Positions 13,205 to 16,019 of a stretch of 16,019 nucleotides of DNA are shown here, in pieces. The stretch lies in the NCBI GenBank assembly GCA_034435675.1, contig DAOTWP010000089.1:1-16019 (forward strand), written 5' to 3'. The stretch comes from DAOTWP01 sp034435675 (GTDB lineage: Bacteria > Chloroflexota > Anaerolineae > Aggregatilineales > Phototrophicaceae). Numbering within the stretch: position 1 is the first letter of the stretch; every line of letters starts with the position of its first letter. The notes under the pieces were generated by a model. That model saw only the letters and a program-made list of their open reading frames with translations. It ran no database searches and was not told the DNA's origin. The translations under genes and the position numbers were made by a program.

Positions 13205-13834
13205 TTACTGTCGTTCGAGGATGTCGGCTTCAATCTCTGCCCACGACCCCAGCCGTCCTATGCTGAGCTGGTTGTAGACTGCCTGGGCATGTGCCGCACT
13301 GCTCATTTGCCCCAGCAGAATCAGCGCCGCACGATAGCTGACCAGACCACCGTTCGCCGTGAACCGCCGCCGGTCAAGGACCACGGGCTGGTTGTGGACA
13401 ACCTGTATCTGCGGAAACTGCGCTTGCAGGCTGGTTTCGCCGCCCAGCCATGTGGTCGCCCGTTTGCCATCCAGCACGCCAGCGCTGCCCAGAATGAACG
13501 CCCCGGCACAAACACTGCCGATCCACTGCGCGGCGTCGCGGTACTTCTGGATAAAACTGTTCAAAGATTTGTGCTCAATCAGATGGTCAACATCGTTGCC
13601 GCCGGGCACCAGCAGCACATCCAGCGTCAGGTCGTCGGCAATGGTCGCATCAACCAGCAGTTGAATACCCTCTTCTGTGCGAATGCCTGCCTGCGGTTCC
13701 ACACCAATCAGCAGCACCTTCGCGTCAAAACCGTCCTGCTGGCTGGCAATGGCGAACACTTCGGCAGGACCGATCACTTCTGAGGTCAGGACACCATCAA
13801 ACACCAGGATTCCGATCACAATGGTGGTGGACAT
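13205..13834 (-). CDS. DJ-1/PfpI family protein
   Basis: 209 residues, cytoplasmic. Class I glutamine-amidotransferase-like fold of the DJ-1/PfpI group (isonitrile-hydratase/GlxA N-domain branch). Seen: IGILVFDGVLTSEVIGPAEVFAIA with Glu19 at the usual acid position, LLVPGGND, and the nucleophile elbow GSVCAGAFILG with Cys109. The His of the common TTHW segment is missing: the protein reads RATTWLGG. It has no C-terminal AraC DNA-binding domain, unlike GlxA regulators; an AraC regulator is instead encoded divergently next door. AAAGGA about 8 nt before the ATG. The substrate is unknown; roles in the family include isonitrile hydration and stress protection. Confidence 0.87.
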   Translation of the reverse strand: MSTTIVIGILVFDGVLTSEVIGPAEVFAIASQQDGFDAKVLLIGVEPQAGIRTEEGIQLLVDATIADDLTLDVLLVPGGNDVDHLIEHKSLNSFIQKYRDAAQWIGSVCAGAFILGSAGVLDGKRATTWLGGETSLQAQFPQIQVVHNQPVVLDRRRFTANGGLVSYRAALILLGQMSSAAHAQAVYNQLSIGRLGSWAEIEADILERQ

Positions 13835-13866
13835 GCTACAGCTTTCCTTTCTCTATGCTTTCCCTG

Positions 13867-13899
13867 TACAATAAGGCTATTCGTCCCCGCCACATTGTA
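13867..13899. promoter_or_regulatory. Facing -10-like boxes in the divergent DJ-1/araC region
   Basis: TACAAT (13867-13872, plus) and its inverted partner ATTGTA (13894-13899, TACAAT on the minus strand) form an inverted repeat 21 nt apart. Each could be a -10 for the gene it points to; CTGACA 15 bp upstream is a possible minus-strand -35. Overlapping divergent promoters would allow joint control by the AraC protein. This is inferred from position. Confidence 0.35.
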
Positions 13900-13938
13900 T
13901 TTTTTCGACATCTTTGTCAGCCGCCTTTGTGAGCAGCC

Positions 13939-14769
13939 ATGCCCCAACCGCAAGCAGCGCCATTGGATTATCTGGGTTTTCGGTTGATTCCCCCGGGATC
14001 GCTGCTGCGCCCCTATGTGCGTTCGTACTGGTATTTTGAGCGCCAGACCCCGCTGTTGACCGCACATGAGGAGTTCATGCACCCGCGTGGCGGCTTTGGT
14101 GTTGTGTTCAACTTTGGCGACCGGCTGCATCTGGATGGCGCAGGCATCAATGCGCCAGTGTTTCTGGATGGCACCACGACCATCAGCCGCAGGATGGGCT
14201 TTCTGGGCAGTATTGAACTGCTGGGCATCAGTTTCTGGGCAGGGGGGGCGTATCCGTTTCTGGGCGTGCCGCTCACGGAACTGCGCAATGAGACTGCCCT
14301 GCTGGATGCGCTCGATAGAGGTACGCTGCTGCGGTTGCATGAACAACTGTACGAAGCGGAATCCCTGCCCGCCCGTGTCCAACTGCTGGATGACTGGCTG
14401 CTCAGGCGTCTGGCGCAGGGCAAAACGCGCCTACCGCTGATCCCGGCGTCGCTCGCCCTGCTGGCGAATACCAGCGAACGCCGCTCCATCCCGGAGGTTG
14501 CCCAGCAGTTGGGCATCAGCCAGCGGCAGTTAGAACGCCTGTATCACGAACAGGTTGGCATGGCACCCAAGCAGTATGCCCGGCTGCTGCGTGTCGAAAC
14601 GGCACGCCTTGCCCTCAAGCAGACCCCGGGACAGCCGCAGACACGCCTCGCCGTTGATCTCGACTTTTATGACCAGTCGCACTTCATTCGCGAGTTTCGG
14701 GCGGTAGTGGGCATGACACCCCAGCAGTATGTGCAGCGCCACCAGCAGCGAACGCAGTCTGCCCGCTAG
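13939..14769 (+). CDS. AraC-family transcriptional regulator
   Basis: 276 residues. The N-terminal sensor part (PPGSLLRPYVRSYWYFE, then HPRGGFGVVFNFGD and SIELLGISFWAGGAYPFLGVPLTEL) is of the DUF6597 type found in many AraC regulators. Two helix-turn-helix units follow: RSIPEVAQQLGISQRQLERLYHEQVGMAPKQYARLLR and a second with AVDLDFYDQSHFIREFRAVVGMTPQQY, the AraC signature. It is transcribed divergently from the DJ-1 gene with 104 nt between them, so that gene is its likely target. The effector is unknown. Only a weak ribosome site (GTGAG) precedes the ATG; alignment of the N-terminus supports this start. Confidence 0.9.
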   Translation: MPQPQAAPLDYLGFRLIPPGSLLRPYVRSYWYFERQTPLLTAHEEFMHPRGGFGVVFNFGDRLHLDGAGINAPVFLDGTTTISRRMGFLGSIELLGISFWAGGAYPFLGVPLTELRNETALLDALDRGTLLRLHEQLYEAESLPARVQLLDDWLLRRLAQGKTRLPLIPASLALLANTSERRSIPEVAQQLGISQRQLERLYHEQVGMAPKQYARLLRVETARLALKQTPGQPQTRLAVDLDFYDQSHFIREFRAVVGMTPQQYVQRHQQRTQSAR

Positions 14770-14790
14770 CGCAACAACACAGGAGCGACC

Positions 14791-14819
14791 TGCCAAATCG
14801 CCCCCGTTGCCTGTTTGAC
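14791..14819. repeat. Degenerate third copy of the VOC-gene 3' tail repeat
   Basis: TGCCTGTTTGAC (14808-14819) is identical to the VOC copy, and the preceding bases (AATCGCCCCC) match its flank imperfectly. On the minus strand the codons read SVKQA as in RVKQA, but the stop is lost. It lies between the convergent AraC and DsbA-like genes. Probably a decayed copy of the same 3' region. Confidence 0.45.
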
Positions 14820-14880
14820 GCTTTGCACGATTTTCCTGTGGCATGCCTGCGCCGTGGCTTGCAGCGCTGGCTGTCACAAA

Positions 14881-15783
14881 TTACTGCGCCGCGTTGACCA
14901 CGGCTGCCAGCACTTCATAGGGCACCGCGCCACGATCATAGGTGCGCCCCTCGAACTGAATCCACTGCGGCTCGCTGTCGCCATAACGCACCATCACCGC
15001 CGGAGTTCCGCTAACACCGAGCCTCAGCCCAAATTCTGTATCGGTGTCGAACTGGGGAGTATCCGTTTCTGGAAGACGCGATACACAATTGATCAAATCA
15101 TTCAGATTCAGGTTGGCAGTGCGTGCTACATCCTCGAACAGATTGGCATTATTCCCCGCACTGGTCAACTGGAAGATTACCGAATGCGCATCCCAGAAAG
15201 CACCCGGTCGCTGCATATCCGCACACTGCGCCATCATTGCCGTCGTGCCAGTTGGATCAGAAGTCCTGAACATGCGATACTCGAAACGTGCCATCCCGGT
15301 AGCCACAAATTCTTCTTTGAAGCGTTCCAGATCAGGAAAGTAGTCCTGACAGTGCGAGCAGCGGAAATCCGAAAACTCCACAATCGTCACCGGCGCAGTT
15401 GGGCTGCCCAGCACAAATCCGCCGTCCGACTGGCGATCTGCCACGATTACCGGGTTGCCGTTTGCATCCGTGGTTTCTCCGGTGTACTGCGCTGCCGGGA
15501 CAATCTCAAATGACCGGCTAATGTCAATCACGGGTGTCGCAGTCTGTGCAGGCGCTTGCAGGGCGGCGACTGTCCCCGCAACAACGCTGGCGACAGGATC
15601 CGGTGTGCTGGTGGGCGGCTGTAGCGCACTCATGGTAGCAGCGACATACGTCGCCACCACATCCGGTGTTTCGGTCGGGGCGGTCTGGGCACTGGCGCAG
15701 CCAGCGATCCCGCCTGCCAGCAGCAAGCCCAGCAATAAGCTGATGACTGAACTGTACTTGAAACTGTGCGATACCTTTATCAT
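14881..15783 (-). CDS. DsbA-like thioredoxin-fold lipoprotein
   Basis: 300 residues. Signal peptide with lipobox IAGC (Cys29), so it is likely a lipid-anchored protein outside the cytoplasmic membrane. A low-complexity linker follows, with two imperfect tandem repeats of about 21 residues (TPDVVATYVAATMSALQ, TPDPVASVVAGTVAALQ), a style common in Chloroflexota lipoproteins. From about residue 120 comes a DsbA/Thioredoxin_4 domain: SDFRCSHCQDYFP with the redox pair Cys142-Cys145, MMAQCADMQRPGAFWDAH in the helical insert (Cys187, perhaps pairing with Cys233), and SGTPAVMV with the cis-proline (Pro261). It would form or exchange disulfides in exported proteins. AAGGAG lies 8 nt before the ATG. 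The longer linker is unusual compared with DsbA. Confidence 0.9.
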   Translation of the reverse strand: MIKVSHSFKYSSVISLLLGLLLAGGIAGCASAQTAPTETPDVVATYVAATMSALQPPTSTPDPVASVVAGTVAALQAPAQTATPVIDISRSFEIVPAAQYTGETTDANGNPVIVADRQSDGGFVLGSPTAPVTIVEFSDFRCSHCQDYFPDLERFKEEFVATGMARFEYRMFRTSDPTGTTAMMAQCADMQRPGAFWDAHSVIFQLTSAGNNANLFEDVARTANLNLNDLINCVSRLPETDTPQFDTDTEFGLRLGVSGTPAVMVRYGDSEPQWIQFEGRTYDRGAVPYEVLAAVVNAAQ

Positions 15784-15900
15784 GCGATGATCTCCTTAGG
15801 TCGGATCGCTACTCAATCACTGTGACACTGAAACTGCAATCCCATGAGCCATAGGTTGACATTTCTCGTCAGATATACTCCTTATTTACCGAAACTATCC

Positions 15901-16019
15901 TCAGTTGGCGGGGCTTTCCGGTCCAAACCACAGCGCGTTGATTTCCGCCAGTGTGCCGTCTTCCATCATGCTCATCAGCGCCAGATTGAACGGCTCGACC
16001 AGATCAGACCCCTTCGGGA
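15901..16019 (-). CDS. ABC transporter solute-binding protein, family 3, C-terminal end (partial)
   Basis: Only the last 38 codons and the stop are in the window; the gene continues past base 16019. The residues PKGSDLVEPFNLALMSMMEDG and LAEINALWFGPESP match the end of bacterial extracellular solute-binding proteins of family 3 (amino-acid/polar substrate type), where a KG(S/N)..L....N.AL..L..DG.L..I...WFG pattern closes the second lobe. It is extracytoplasmic and works with an ABC permease. It ends 117 nt upstream of the DsbA-like gene on the same strand; the two could be co-transcribed, but the gap allows a separate promoter. Confidence 0.85.
   Translation of the reverse strand, partial: PKGSDLVEPFNLALMSMMEDGTLAEINALWFGPESPAN

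Noticed and set aside
13109..13783. 224-codon plus-strand open frame
   Set aside because: Antisense to the DJ-1 gene, whose catalytic motifs are clear.
14815..15513. 232-codon plus-strand open frame
   Set aside because: Antisense to the DsbA-like lipoprotein gene.
1..16019. CRISPR arrays, tRNA or rRNA genes, insertion sequences
   Set aside because: No regularly spaced repeats, tRNA-like cloverleaf, rRNA segment or transposase was seen on reading both strands.

Overview
The window looks like a chromosomal contig from a member of the Chloroflexota, probably Anaerolineae-like. The clues are moderately high GC, a lipoprotein whose linker carries 'TPDxVAxxVA' repeats of the kind common in that group, a DUF4058 protein, a TolB/WD40-like secreted beta-propeller, and gene types (Flavodoxin_5, DUF4386-like) often seen together there. 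The assignment is inferred from the proteins; there is no rRNA in the window.

Layout. (1) 1-863, minus strand: the N-terminal third of leucyl-tRNA synthetase, carrying a short palindromic repeat inserted in frame and lacking the usual zinc cysteines. It is followed by a 465-nt non-coding stretch. (2) 1329-8173, plus strand: a closely spaced run of three HemG-like flavodoxin-domain proteins alternating with small integral membrane proteins. Several of these are paralogues of one another: three flavodoxins, two DUF4386-like proteins plus a decayed third C-terminus, and two proteins with an HG-(Y/F)-FE-x-LQGST motif. One 125-residue membrane protein has four histidines placed as two potential bis-His haem sites. 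The region looks like a locally amplified flavodoxin/membrane redox island, and it is the best candidate here for an undescribed system. (3) 8222-10303, plus strand: a DUF4058 protein with a perfect inverted repeat abutting its start codon, then a BtrH_N-type cysteine acyltransferase/peptidase-fold protein. The latter sits behind a textbook MerR-type promoter (19-bp spacer with a dyad) and is cut from its DUF4872-like C-terminal half by a single in-frame TAG.

(4) 10394-11430, minus strand: a TmrB-like P-loop protein and a VOC (glyoxalase/bleomycin-resistance) protein. The 3' tail of the VOC gene, including its downstream flank, is duplicated beyond the TmrB-like gene and again, more decayed, near 14.8 kb. 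(5) 11592-13151, plus strand: a secreted beta-propeller protein. (6) 13205-14769: a divergent pair, a DJ-1/PfpI protein (minus) and an AraC-family regulator (plus), sharing a 104-bp intergenic region with facing -10-like boxes. (7) 14881-16019, minus strand: a DsbA-like thioredoxin lipoprotein with a CSHC active site, then the C-terminal end of an amino-acid-type ABC transporter solute-binding protein.

Working together: regions 2 to 4 suggest redox or stress handling and detoxification. In region 2 cytoplasmic flavoproteins could feed or receive electrons at membrane proteins, but no gene there has a demonstrated reaction, so this is inference. All protein assignments come from motif recognition by eye, without database search.
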